34,123 bases of DNA from Betaproteobacteria bacterium (GTDB lineage: Bacteria > Pseudomonadota > Gammaproteobacteria > Burkholderiales > SG8-39). The translations under genes and the position numbers were made by a program. Position 1 is the first letter of the stretch. Every line of letters starts with the position of its first letter. Under the pieces are notes generated by a model. It was not told the origin of the DNA. It searched no databases and saw only the letters and a program-made list of their open reading frames with translations. Positions 9,028 to 16,872 of this stretch are shown here, piece after piece. The stretch is from positions 1 to 34,123 of the forward strand of contig CANKAJ010000044.1 of the NCBI GenBank assembly GCA_947479645.1. Direction: 5' to 3'.

Positions 9028-9120
9028 GAGCCGATCGGAATCGTTGCCCGTCTCCACGATGTGGCAATGATGTGCCAGGCGATCGAGCAGTGCGGTGGTT
9101 ATCTTGGCATACCAATGGAA
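9028..9120 (-). mobile_element. IS21-family IstB C-terminal remnant
   Basis: Read leftward from 9120, the frame gives [20 protein letters not shown] followed by [11 protein letters not shown]. This closely matches the conserved end of IS21 transposition helper ATPases (LLDRLxHxCHIxETGNxSxRF). Only about 31 residues remain; the Walker motifs, the partner transposase IstA and the inverted terminal repeats are absent. It marks a past insertion or deletion next to the Bug gene at 9224. Confidence 0.72.
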
Positions 9121-9223
9121 CTAGTTAAAATCCTCTGACGAGCAGCCGCGTTTTTTTCAGCAAGGAAAGAACGGAGACGCCGCACAAAATTGATGCTGGA
9201 AGTTTACCTGAGGAGATTGAACC

Positions 9224-10228
9224 ATGCGCTTGTTCAAGTCATTGTTGTCGCCCGCTGTTGTGCTTGCCGCCATTTCAAACATGGCCGTATCGGGTGCGGC
9301 GCTCGCGCAGCGATCGCCGGCTGATGGGTACCCATCCAAACCGGTCAGCGTGGTCATTCCTTTTGCAGCGGGTGGACCGTCAGACAACGAATTCCGGCTG
9401 TATATGGACAAACTACTCGCAAGCCTGGGCCAGCCTTTCGTTTTTGATTTCAGGGTGGGGGCTGCGGCTACCATTGGCACCAGTTATGTCATCAAGGCCG
9501 CCCCCGATGGTTATACCCTGCTGGTCACCAGGGCGGGGCTGGGTGTTTTTCCGAATTTCTATCCGGCGCTAAATGAAAATGTCATCAAATCGCTGGCTCC
9601 GATCACGGAGTTCAGCAGGGGGTATACCGGAGTAATCATCAGCCCGGCAGCCTTACCCAATGTGCATTCGCTGCAGGACTTGCTTGCGTACGGCAAGGCC
9701 AATCCGGGCAAGCTCAACTGCAATACGGCCGGGGCGGGTGGCATTACCCATATCGTGTGCGTGGCGCTGGCGAGCGCGATGAACGTAAAAATTGCCCCTG
9801 TGCACTACAAGGGCGTGGCCCAGGGGCAGATCGATCTGATCGGCGGGCGCACCCAGGTATCCGGAGGAACCCTGTTTGCTGCCATGGCGCAGATCAAGGC
9901 TGGCAAGTTGCGGGCAATAGCCATTATGGGCAAGGACCGTGCCCCATTGATTCCCGAGCTGAGAACCACACACGAGCAGGGTTACAACGTTGATTATCCG
10001 GACTGGCTGGGCGCCTTCGCACCACCCGGAACGCCGCAAGCGATCGTCGACAAGCTAAGTGCGGAGTTCGTGAAGGTCGTCCGATCACCCGATGTCATCA
10101 AGCAGCTGGAAGCGCTGGGCACTGCACCCGTCGCCAGCACGCCGGATGCGTTCAGGACAAAGCTGGTCAGCGAACTGGCCTACTGGAAGAAGATCATTCA
10201 GGAAAACGACATCAAGGCGGAAGATTAG
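9224..10228 (+). CDS. Bug-family receptor, divergent subgroup (AGGPSD loop)
   Basis: A receptor of 334 residues. ATG 9224 is preceded by GAGGAGATTGAACC. Signal peptide MRLFKSLLSPAVVLAAISN, ending AALAQRSP. Motifs: PFAAGGPSDNEFR, LYMDKLLASLGQPFVFDF, RVGAAATIG, YVIKAAPDGYTLL, GAGGITHIVCVAL, VHYKGVAQGQIDLIGGR, FAPPGTPQAIV, and the C-terminus ENDIKAED. It belongs with the genes at 4273, 5843 and 20814 by the E/N-x-R-x-Y pattern after the glycine loop and the F-D-F/Y-R-P/V-G segment. The IstB remnant ends about 100 bases upstream, so its promoter region has been reshaped by insertion or deletion. The ligand is unknown. Confidence 0.92.
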   Translation: MRLFKSLLSPAVVLAAISNMAVSGAALAQRSPADGYPSKPVSVVIPFAAGGPSDNEFRLYMDKLLASLGQPFVFDFRVGAAATIGTSYVIKAAPDGYTLLVTRAGLGVFPNFYPALNENVIKSLAPITEFSRGYTGVIISPAALPNVHSLQDLLAYGKANPGKLNCNTAGAGGITHIVCVALASAMNVKIAPVHYKGVAQGQIDLIGGRTQVSGGTLFAAMAQIKAGKLRAIAIMGKDRAPLIPELRTTHEQGYNVDYPDWLGAFAPPGTPQAIVDKLSAEFVKVVRSPDVIKQLEALGTAPVASTPDAFRTKLVSELAYWKKIIQENDIKAED

Positions 10229-10426
10229 GCGACGGCGCGCCGACCACCGCACGTATTGCATTGGCTGCTAGAGACCTGTGTGAGGCTCTTGGTGATCCAT
10301 GACGAAAAGTTCTTTCATGGAGAATTCAATGGCGTCTATTAAGATTTGTTAAGCGAAAATGCCTCGTCGGGTACCCAATTCGTCAAACAAATAACTGTTG
10401 ATGCAGCAGTGGCGAAACGTCGCAGC
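10229..10426. other. Intergenic, no recognised feature
   Basis: No gene, terminator-quality hairpin or known repeat is visible between the end of the Bug gene and the inverted-repeat element that follows. Confidence 0.4.
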
Positions 10427-10585
10427 CTAACAGGCTGTTGAAAAACGGTTTCGATACCACTTGTCAATTTATTCGACCTCATAGAGCGCGTTACAGTCGA
10501 TTTGTTTGCCTCGCCCAAGGGAGGAGATGCCCCTCCAGAATCAGAAATTTTCACCATCGCCATTCGTTTTTCAACAGCCTGCTAG
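10427..10585. mobile_element. MITE-like element with perfect 17-bp terminal inverted repeats
   Basis: CAGGCTGTTGAAAAACG (10431-10447) recurs as its exact reverse complement CGTTTTTCAACAGCCTG (10565-10581). The element is about 151 bp. It is flanked by CTAA on the left and CTAG on the right, which fits an imperfect 4-bp YTAR-type target duplication as made by IS5-group elements. No transposase is present, so it would be a non-autonomous element or a deletion derivative. I cannot name the parent IS from sequence alone. Confidence 0.6.
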
Positions 10586-10816
10586 ATCACAACCTTGCGG
10601 CTCGAACTCGCCGCAACGCTAATCGCTCGACTGGCCCTTTGCCCCTTGTGCGGAAAACGAAAAGACACATTATTTGCTTAGCAATATTAATAATTCTTAA
10701 CACTTCTTAACAGAAATCTGTCCTGCAACGGATTAGTCTAGGCGTCAGGAAATATGAATTGATAAGTGCACTTCATATTGAATATATGAAGTATGGAAAA
10801 AAGCTCTTAGCTGATT
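10586..10816. promoter_or_regulatory. AT-rich leader with operator-like palindrome
   Basis: ACTTCATAT (10770-10778), five bases, ATATGAAGT (10784-10792): a perfect 9-bp inverted repeat ending 24 bases before ATG 10817. The surrounding 200 bases are markedly AT-rich compared with the window. It may be a repressor site or an RNA hairpin in the leader of the coiled-coil protein gene. No known regulator consensus is claimed. Confidence 0.45.
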
Positions 10817-11419
10817 ATGCCAACGAATACGTCAAGCATTTTAGAGTTATATAGTATCAATCTTCAGTTGGTGCGCTCTCAGTTGATTAGTGCGAAAAGC
10901 GCATTGACAAGCAGCGAATCTCATCTGGCGAATGCCGATTCAGAACTCATCAGATTGACCAAAGACCAAATTGGCCACGACGGCAGTTCAAGAATTAATC
11001 ATGCCAGGATTCGTTGGCGCGAGGCATATGATCGGACAGACAAATTACGTAAGCATGTCGAGGAGCTGCGACTTGATTGCAAGCGCCTGCAAGCGGCAGT
11101 TTGTACGCAAATTCACCTTGACTCGTTCCAGCAATCGGATGAGCAAAACTTGGCAACCGTCGAGACGGCCCGGCAAATGGGCTCATTCAGCATTTTCAAA
11201 CGCGGCTGGGAGCGTAATGCCGGCGTTCGTCTCTCATTCTTGCTTCAGCGCCTGAAGCCCAAAGGTGAGGCTTCAGGAATATTAATGCTCAGGCAGGCAA
11301 CTTCGATGTTTGCACTTTGTGTGACCTACCTTGTGTTCTATTTAGTGGATGTGCAGTTGCAGATTGCGTATTTGCCAGCAATTGGAAAGCTAACATCGAT
11401 TGCGACTGCTTCCATGTAA
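10817..11419 (+). CDS. Hypothetical coiled-coil protein with C-terminal membrane helix
   Basis: I do not recognise this 200-residue protein. It has no signal peptide. Residues about 8-105 are strongly helical and heptad-like (for example LVRSQLISAKSALTSSESHL and RTDKLRKHVEELRLDCKRL), suggesting a coiled coil. A basic stretch near residues 125-150 (FKRGWERN, LLQRLKPKGE) precedes one hydrophobic segment at about 158-178 (ATSMFALCVTYLVFYLVDVQ), so it may be tail-anchored in the inner membrane with a cytoplasmic coiled coil. Codon use is more AT-rich than in the neighbours, which suggests transfer. The pilin gene follows after 88 bases; a role with pili is possible but only by position. Confidence 0.7.
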   Translation: MPTNTSSILELYSINLQLVRSQLISAKSALTSSESHLANADSELIRLTKDQIGHDGSSRINHARIRWREAYDRTDKLRKHVEELRLDCKRLQAAVCTQIHLDSFQQSDEQNLATVETARQMGSFSIFKRGWERNAGVRLSFLLQRLKPKGEASGILMLRQATSMFALCVTYLVFYLVDVQLQIAYLPAIGKLTSIATASM

Positions 11420-11448
11420 ATTCGCTAAAGGCGCGAAAAGTTTTAAGA

Positions 11449-11460
11449 ACTTACGTAAGT
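11449..11460. repeat. 12-bp perfect palindrome upstream of pilin gene
   Basis: ACTTACGTAAGT reads the same on both strands and lies about 48 bases before the pilin start, near the likely promoter. It may be an operator or chance; an AGGCCTGGCCT palindrome follows at 11466-11476. Confidence 0.35.
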
Positions 11461-11507
11461 AAATAGGCCTGGCCTAATTTGATTTCGACAACATAAGGGA
11501 GACTAGA

Positions 11508-11924
11508 TTGAGAGTAATTCAAAAGGGCTTCACGCTGATCGAATTGATGATTGTCGTTGCGATTATCGGCATTTTGGCCGCGGTCGCACTACCGGCATAT
11601 CAGGACTACACCGTTCGTGCCAAGGTATCAGAGCTGATTCTGGCTGCTTCAACCGCCCGAAATGCAATCTCCGAGAACGTGCATTCCAATCCGTTGGCTA
11701 CTGCATCCATGGGGCTTGGCGTGACCATTAACGTGGTGGGTAAAATCGCCACTGCGAATGTCAGCGATGCCGGCGTCGTTGTGGTGACCGGAAGTACGAC
11801 CAGCGCCTCGACGGGTCAGGCAGTTACCTTGACTTTTACCCCGACAGCTAACACGTCGGCGGGCACGGTCACTTGGTCTTGCTCAGGTTCGCCAAGTAAC
11901 TATATGCCAGCGACCTGTCGCTAA
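11508..11924 (+). CDS. pilA: Type IV pilin major-subunit-like protein
   Basis: A 138-residue prepilin. The start is TTG 11508, preceded by AAGGGAGA; it gives a short leader MRVIQKG and the prepilin peptidase site G7/F8, followed by [20 protein letters not shown] with Glu at +5 (residue 12), the classic type IV class III helix. The conserved [14 protein letters not shown] follows. C125 and C137 near the C-terminus (WSCSGSP...ATCR) can form the D-region disulfide. The size and features match type IVa major pilins such as PilA/PilE. No pilus assembly genes are in the window, so it is an orphan subunit, perhaps an extra pilin used with machinery encoded elsewhere. Confidence 0.92.
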   Translation: MRVIQKGFTLIELMIVVAIIGILAAVALPAYQDYTVRAKVSELILAASTARNAISENVHSNPLATASMGLGVTINVVGKIATANVSDAGVVVVTGSTTSASTGQAVTLTFTPTANTSAGTVTWSCSGSPSNYMPATCR

Positions 11925-12050
11925 ACCAACATAGGACATCCCGTATATTAAAAAAATAGGGACCTGCCCCCTGTAGCCGTACCAGTCATTGGGTAGGAAG
12001 TCCGGTTGCTGATGTTCTTGGCTAATCCGGACCACTGCCACCGAAATGGG

Positions 12051-13025
12051 CTAATCGGGTGTTATTCCAGCCAGCTTGATCACAGTCGCCCACTTCCTGA
12101 TCTCATTCGAGATGAACTGGGCCAGTTCCTCGGGGGTGCTGGGTGCGGCTTCGACGCCATCGTTCTCGAACATTTCCTTTACATCGGGCAGTCTCAGGGC
12201 GACATTGGCTTCACGGTTCAGGCGCTGGATGATTGATGTCGGGGTTTTTGCCGGAGCCAGCAGTCCGAACCATGCGTAGGCCTCCAGTCCGGGGTAGCCT
12301 GCTTCCGCGAGCGTAGGCACTTGCGGAAGCTGCTGGGATCGACTTGAGGTCGCCATGGCGAGAGCGCGCAGTTTTCCGGCTGCGACATTTGTTTTTGCCG
12401 TCGAGATTGTTGCAAATGCCGCGTCCACTTCGCCCGACAGGACTGCGACGACTTGCGGGCCAGCACCCTTGTAGGCCACATGCAGCGCATTGATGCCGCT
12501 GGCCTGTTTCAGGAGTTCCATGGCGAGGTGCCCGGCCGTGCCGCTGCCCGGAGAGGAATAGCTCAACCCCTTTGCGCTGGCGGCGGACAGCGCCGACAGT
12601 TCCTTCACGGATTTCGCCGCCAGCGATACGTTGACCACGAGGACCGAAGGTATCTTGGCAGTCAGCGTGATTGGTGAAAAATCACGTTGTGTGTCATAGG
12701 GCAGGCTCTTCAAAAGGCTGGGATTGGTTGCATGGGGCAATGCGCACAAAAGCAGGGTATAGCCATCCGGACTGGCCTTTGCCACCAGATCCGAACCGAT
12801 GGTCGTTGATGCACCGGCCCGATTCTCCACGACAAACTTCTGTCCCAGCGGTGAAGACATCTTGATGGTCATCACCCTGCCGACCAGGTCTGTCCCGCCA
12901 CCCGGTGCGAACGGAATGATCAGGCGTATTGGTTTCGCCGGATAGTCCTGTCCCAGGGCTGGCAAGCCAATCATCGAAGTGCAGGCCAGAATGATCGCCG
13001 CGATCAGCGATCGTTGGAGTGTCAT
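12051..13025 (-). CDS. Bug-family (TctC) periplasmic solute receptor
   Basis: A receptor of 324 residues from ATG 13025, which gives a clean signal peptide (MTLQRSLIAAIILACTSM, ending ALGQ). An in-frame ATG at 13079 has a better ribosome site (GGGA ten bases upstream) and would add 18 residues; the choice is open. Motifs are classical: PFAPGGGTDLVGR, VENRAGASTTIG, LVAKASPDGYTLL, PYDTQRDFSPITL, GSGTAGHLAMELL, VAYKGAGPQVVAVL, VPTLAEAGYPGLE, LLAPAKTPTSII, AGITPD. It is divergent from the arylsulfatase gene across a 283-base region with degenerate repeats, so the two may be co-regulated and the ligand may be a sulfate ester or its product. That link is inference. Confidence 0.93.
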   Translation of the reverse strand: MTLQRSLIAAIILACTSMIGLPALGQDYPAKPIRLIIPFAPGGGTDLVGRVMTIKMSSPLGQKFVVENRAGASTTIGSDLVAKASPDGYTLLLCALPHATNPSLLKSLPYDTQRDFSPITLTAKIPSVLVVNVSLAAKSVKELSALSAASAKGLSYSSPGSGTAGHLAMELLKQASGINALHVAYKGAGPQVVAVLSGEVDAAFATISTAKTNVAAGKLRALAMATSSRSQQLPQVPTLAEAGYPGLEAYAWFGLLAPAKTPTSIIQRLNREANVALRLPDVKEMFENDGVEAAPSTPEELAQFISNEIRKWATVIKLAGITPD

Positions 13026-13308
13026 GGAATGGAGTGCGGGGCAGGCAAAGGTCCAGCCGTAAAATGCGGGCAGTGTCATTTTCAAAAATTCCCAGTAAGT
13101 CTTGATAGTCAACGAGTCCGTCATTTTGTCTGAGGGGGGGGCAATCTGATTGCAGGTATCGATTGGTCCGACTGGCGTTATGATTGTAACGGTTTGCGGC
13201 CGATAGTCAGGTAACCGAGGATCGTGCAGCCGCCAAGCGTTGTGCAACCGATGGTCGCGCAACCGACTGTCATCAATGGCAATTCGATGTGGCAAGGAAA
13301 GCGTTCTG
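13026..13308. promoter_or_regulatory. Divergent promoter region between Bug receptor and arylsulfatase
   Basis: This region separates two divergently read genes and should hold both promoters. Its right part (13202-13271) consists of degenerate direct repeats, listed separately. The ribosome site AAGGA at 13294-13298 serves ATG 13309. I cannot assign a -35/-10 pair with confidence. Confidence 0.5.
13202..13271. repeat. Degenerate 15/18-bp tandem direct repeats
   Basis: Successive units GATAGTCAGGTAACC, GAGGATCGTGCAGCC, GCCAAGCGTTGTGCAACC, GATGGTCGCGCAACC and the partial GACTGTC share a consensus near GATnGTCGTGCAACC. Unit lengths are 15, 15, 18 and 15, all multiples of three. They lie 38-107 bases upstream of the sulfatase start. 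Confidence 0.55.
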
Positions 13309-15627
13309 ATGAAGCAAAGTGGTGAACCCCCAAAAATAACTGACATGCGACAGGCAGATCCGGGCCGGAATTTTCAAGGAAAAATAGGAAAAACTTTCGC
13401 CGATTCTGAACCATGGTGGCCGCCTGTTCCGACGGCGCCAGCGGCCGCACCGAACGTTGTTATCATTCTCCTGGATGATATGGGCTTTTCAGATCTTGGC
13501 GCCTTCGGTTCGGAAATCGAGACGCCCAATATCGATCGGCTTGCGCAGGGTGGGGTGCGGTTTTCCAATTACACGACCGTGCCGATGTGCACGCCGGCGC
13601 GTGCAGCGATGCTGACTGGCAAAAACCCGCATTCGGTTGGCTGTGGCTGGCTCACGCATGGTGATCCGGGTTATCCAGGCTACGGCGGGGAAATTTCCGC
13701 TGATGCGGCGACCATGGCCGAAATTCTGCAGGCCAATGGTTACTCGACCATGGCCATTGGCAAATGGCATAACACCAAGGAACACAATGCCTGTGCTGCG
13801 GGTGACAAGAGTTCGTGGCCGGTGCAACGTGGATTCGATCGTTTTTACGGGTTCATTGCATCGGAAACAAGTTTTTTTCACCCCGACTGTCTTTATGAAG
13901 GGTCACAGGCTCTCGATATCGACACCTATCCGGATAATTATTTTGCCACCGATGACTGGACCGATCGGGCCATCCGATGGACCAAGGAGCACCTCGGAAC
14001 CGGTCCCGGAAAACCGTTCTTCCTCTGGCTTGCGCATAACGCACCGCATCTGCCCATTCAAGCCAGGCCCGAGGATATCGCGAAGCAGCGGGGGCGATAC
14101 GATGCCGGCTGGGATGTCATGCGCGAGCAACGCTGGCGCAAGCAACTGGAGCAGGGAGTGTTGCCGCCAGGGACAAAACTGCCGCCACGCAATCCCGGCA
14201 TCAAGGCATGGGCCGAACTGAGCAAGGAAAATCAGGAACTCTACGCGCGGTATATGGAAGTCTATGCTGCGCTGATTGCCAATCTGGATGACAACATCGG
14301 GCGCTTGACCGGATTTTTCGAGGCGGCGGGCGTCCTCGACAACACCCTGGTCGTGCTGCTGTCGGACAATGGCGCCAACTCAATGGGTGGAGACGAGGGG
14401 GCGGTCAATGCCTGGCAGAAACGCCTGGGAGGCCAGGAGGGCGATGCCAAGATCAGGGAACTGATCGCCAAGGGAGGCTTCGGGGGCCCCGAGACCTATA
14501 TGGCTTATCCCCGCGGGTGGGCGCAGGTGTCGAACACGCCATTTCGCTACTTCAAGCGCACGCCGCTGAATGGCGGTATTCGCGTTCCGTTTATCGCCCA
14601 CTGGCCCAAAGCGATTGCAGCGAAGGGGGAAATTCGGAGGCAGTGGATACACGTCACCGACATATTGCCCACGCTGCTGGACATTCTTGGGCTCGGTTAT
14701 CCCGAGACATTCCGCGGCTACCCGACCCGCGCCCTGGATGGGGCCAGCTTTGCGCGAGCGCTATCCGATCCCGATGCGCCCAGCATGCGTACGTCGCAGC
14801 ACTATGAGCTGGATGGAAATCGCGGTTTTATCAAGGATGGCTGGAAGATCGTCTCACTGCAGCCACCGGATCAGAAGATGAATCTGGACAACTGGATGCT
14901 GTTCAACCTGCTGGATGATCCGACAGAAATCGACGATCTGTCCCGCGCATTTCCGGAGAAGCTGCGGGAATGGGTTGAAGCATTCGAGGTTGATGCTTAT
15001 CGCAATTATGTCTACCCGATTGATAACCGGGGCTATGAAAGAGCGATCACGGTTCCGCCCTACAGGGAAGCGGCGCTGCGCACGCCGCATACTTTCTATC
15101 CCGGTGCACAGACCGCGGAGCGTGTGGCCATCTCGCAGCTGTTCGCGGATCGCTCGTTCAGGATCACGGCGCGCTTTCAGTATGAACCGGAGGACCAGGG
15201 TGTCATCTATTCGATCGGCGGTATATTCGGAGGGGTGTTGCTCTACGTTCTCGACAGGCGAATGCACTTCGTCTACCAGCGCTGGCCCAATCCGATCGAG
15301 CTTGAGTTTGCCCCTGTGGAGTGTATGCAGGAACTCGTTTTTGACTTTCGGGCGCTGGGCAGGCGTCAGGGAGCGGGACGTATTCTGGTGAACGGCAGCG
15401 AGGTCGTCGCCGAGACACCGATGTCGCCGACGTTGGGTCGGCTGCCTTGCGAGGGTATCGACATTGGTCTGGACCGGCGCCAGCCGGCGTCGACGAAATA
15501 TGCCCGATTCGGCAGCTTTTCCTATACTGGCTTGATCGAATGGGTACGTGTAGAACCAGGGGCGCAGGCACCGGGCACTTTAATCAATATGTCCGAGTCC
15601 GCCGCGCAAAAACGGGCCAGTGCGTAA
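13309..15627 (+). CDS. Cysteine-type arylsulfatase (type I sulfatase)
   Basis: A 772-residue sulfatase that hydrolyses sulfate esters. ATG 13309 is preceded by AAGGA at ten bases; upstream in-frame starts lack one. No signal peptide is visible, so a cytoplasmic location is likely, as for Pseudomonas AtsA. Metal ligands lie in NVVIILLDDMGFSDLGAFG (D56, D57). The sulfatase signature CTPARAAMLTGK puts the formylglycine cysteine at C94, so a maturation enzyme (FGE or anSME) is needed; neither is in the window. Further conserved parts are GYSTMAIGKWH, LWLAHNAPHLPIQ, LVVLLSDNGAN, and TPFRYFKRTPLNGGIRVPFI. The last ~170 residues form a beta-rich domain like that in long AtsA-type enzymes. It leads a four-gene run spaced by about 50 bases each. 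The substrate is unknown. Confidence 0.93.
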   Translation: MKQSGEPPKITDMRQADPGRNFQGKIGKTFADSEPWWPPVPTAPAAAPNVVIILLDDMGFSDLGAFGSEIETPNIDRLAQGGVRFSNYTTVPMCTPARAAMLTGKNPHSVGCGWLTHGDPGYPGYGGEISADAATMAEILQANGYSTMAIGKWHNTKEHNACAAGDKSSWPVQRGFDRFYGFIASETSFFHPDCLYEGSQALDIDTYPDNYFATDDWTDRAIRWTKEHLGTGPGKPFFLWLAHNAPHLPIQARPEDIAKQRGRYDAGWDVMREQRWRKQLEQGVLPPGTKLPPRNPGIKAWAELSKENQELYARYMEVYAALIANLDDNIGRLTGFFEAAGVLDNTLVVLLSDNGANSMGGDEGAVNAWQKRLGGQEGDAKIRELIAKGGFGGPETYMAYPRGWAQVSNTPFRYFKRTPLNGGIRVPFIAHWPKAIAAKGEIRRQWIHVTDILPTLLDILGLGYPETFRGYPTRALDGASFARALSDPDAPSMRTSQHYELDGNRGFIKDGWKIVSLQPPDQKMNLDNWMLFNLLDDPTEIDDLSRAFPEKLREWVEAFEVDAYRNYVYPIDNRGYERAITVPPYREAALRTPHTFYPGAQTAERVAISQLFADRSFRITARFQYEPEDQGVIYSIGGIFGGVLLYVLDRRMHFVYQRWPNPIELEFAPVECMQELVFDFRALGRRQGAGRILVNGSEVVAETPMSPTLGRLPCEGIDIGLDRRQPASTKYARFGSFSYTGLIEWVRVEPGAQAPGTLINMSESAAQKRASA

Positions 15628-15678
15628 GTTGGCTACCCGTTTTTCCCAAGCCGCCTCAACACGTCATGAAGAAGTGCC

Positions 15679-15996
15679 ATGAGTGATCCCGCGATTGAGT
15701 ACGACCCGGCCGTCAGGTGTTCAGACTGCAAGGCGTGCTGCTGCAAACTCGAAGTGATGCTGATGGGTGAGGATGATGTTCCCCGCCGATTCATGCAGCA
15801 GGACAAGTGGGAGGGATGGATTATGGCGCGCCTGGACGACGGCTGGTGCGCCGCGCTGGATCGGAGCACCATGCGCTGCGGGATATATGAGCGACGGCCG
15901 GTGATTTGCCGCGATTTTCAGATGGGTGGCAGTGATTGCATCTCTGAACGATCCGATCAAACTGTTGTAGTCTTGCGCCAAAGGACAGTGCTTTGA
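15679..15996 (+). CDS. YkgJ-family cysteine-cluster protein
   Basis: A 105-residue protein with the cysteine pattern of the YkgJ/UPF0153 family, thought to bind zinc or an iron-sulfur cluster: CSDCKACCC at residues 14-22, then WCAALD, MRCGIYERRPVICRDF and GGSDC. The RCxIYexRPxxCRxF segment is the family hallmark. The tail (SDQTVVVLRQRTVL) is short. The gene lies 51 bases after the sulfatase and 49 before the enoyl-CoA hydratase. The biochemical role of the family is unknown. Its position next to a sulfatase that needs cysteine oxidation is suggestive, but a maturation role is speculation. Confidence 0.88.
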   Translation: MSDPAIEYDPAVRCSDCKACCCKLEVMLMGEDDVPRRFMQQDKWEGWIMARLDDGWCAALDRSTMRCGIYERRPVICRDFQMGGSDCISERSDQTVVVLRQRTVL

Positions 15997-16045
15997 TCTG
16001 CGCCTTTGGGGAAAATATCTGATTTGTTTAATGAGGGAGAAAAGC

Positions 16046-16822
16046 ATGGCATTGGTTGAATACAAGGAACAGGGCGGCATTGGCTATATCACGCTTAACC
16101 GTCCTGAAAAGCTTAACGCCTTTTCAGACGACATGAGCGCGGATTTCATGAAGGCCCTGTACGACCTGAATGATGATCCAAAGGCGCAGGTTGGCATCCT
16201 GTCGGGCACCGGCAGGGCATTCTGCAGCGGCGCCGATGTCAAGCAGCGGCAACTGCGATCACGCGAAGAGTATGAAAAGCTGGGCGGAGCGGCGGGGCGC
16301 GACGTCAATTACCGGGAAGCGCTGTTCAGGTCATCCCAATCCAAGCCGATTATCGCAGCAGTGCATGGCTATGCGTTGGGTATCGGCCTGCGGCTCTCGA
16401 TGTATTCCGACATGCTGGTGGCGGCCAAAGGTACGAAATTCCAGGTGACCGAAGTGCCGCGTGGTATCAACGGCATTCCGTTCTGGATGATGCTGAACCA
16501 GGTTGGGGCCGGGGTGTTCGCGACGGATGTTTCCATGACCGGGCGCATCTGGCTGGCGGAAGAAGCGGCGGCCAACGGCCTCATTACCCGGCTGGCCGAG
16601 CCTGGCGAGCATCTGCAGGAAGCAGAGAAACTGGCCCGGGAAGTACTCAAGAACCCGCCGCTGGCCGTGCGTGCGATTGTCGAAGCGCGCCGCGCTTCGC
16701 TGGAAGAGCTGGAGGTCAAGGCCTACGCCATTCGCCCAAGGACGCTGCACCTGTCCGAGGATTTCCGTGAAAGCGCACTGGCCTACGTTGAAAAACGTGC
16801 GCCGGTATTCAAGGGGCGCTAG
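16046..16822 (+). CDS. Enoyl-CoA hydratase/isomerase (crotonase) family protein
   Basis: A 258-residue crotonase. ATG 16046 has AGGGAGA at six bases; the in-frame ATG at 16031 overlaps that site and is less likely. The N-terminus VEYKEQGGIGYITLNRPEKL is typical; the oxyanion loop is GRAFCSGADVKQ, and the second loop HGYALGIGLRLSMYSDMLVA has LR where GGG or GL is usual. E136 in QVTEVPRGI matches the Glu164 position of rat mitochondrial enoyl-CoA hydratase. The LSED ending region is helical. It would act on a CoA thioester, by hydration, isomerisation or ring cleavage; the substrate is unknown. It belongs to the sulfatase gene run. Confidence 0.92.
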   Translation: MALVEYKEQGGIGYITLNRPEKLNAFSDDMSADFMKALYDLNDDPKAQVGILSGTGRAFCSGADVKQRQLRSREEYEKLGGAAGRDVNYREALFRSSQSKPIIAAVHGYALGIGLRLSMYSDMLVAAKGTKFQVTEVPRGINGIPFWMMLNQVGAGVFATDVSMTGRIWLAEEAAANGLITRLAEPGEHLQEAEKLAREVLKNPPLAVRAIVEARRASLEELEVKAYAIRPRTLHLSEDFRESALAYVEKRAPVFKGR

Positions 16823-16872
16823 CGCGTTGCGAGCACCCTGTTACGCCGACGCCGACTGCGATTGAGCTTCCG

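Noticed and set aside
10339-10563. Minus-strand frame of 74 codons spanning the inverted-repeat element
   Set aside because: It runs through one terminal repeat into flanking DNA and has no known motif; more likely a by-product of the MITE-like sequence.
11461-11500. Possible sigma-54 promoter before the pilin gene
   Set aside because: The CTGGCCT...TGAT sequence lacks the GC doublet of the -12 element at the required spacing from TGGC.
13178-13450. Minus-strand frame reading a glycine/isoleucine repeat (VGCATIGCTTLGG) like a beta-helix protein
   Set aside because: There is no ribosome site, it overlaps the sulfatase N-terminus, and only about five short repeats are present; kept only as a DNA repeat finding.
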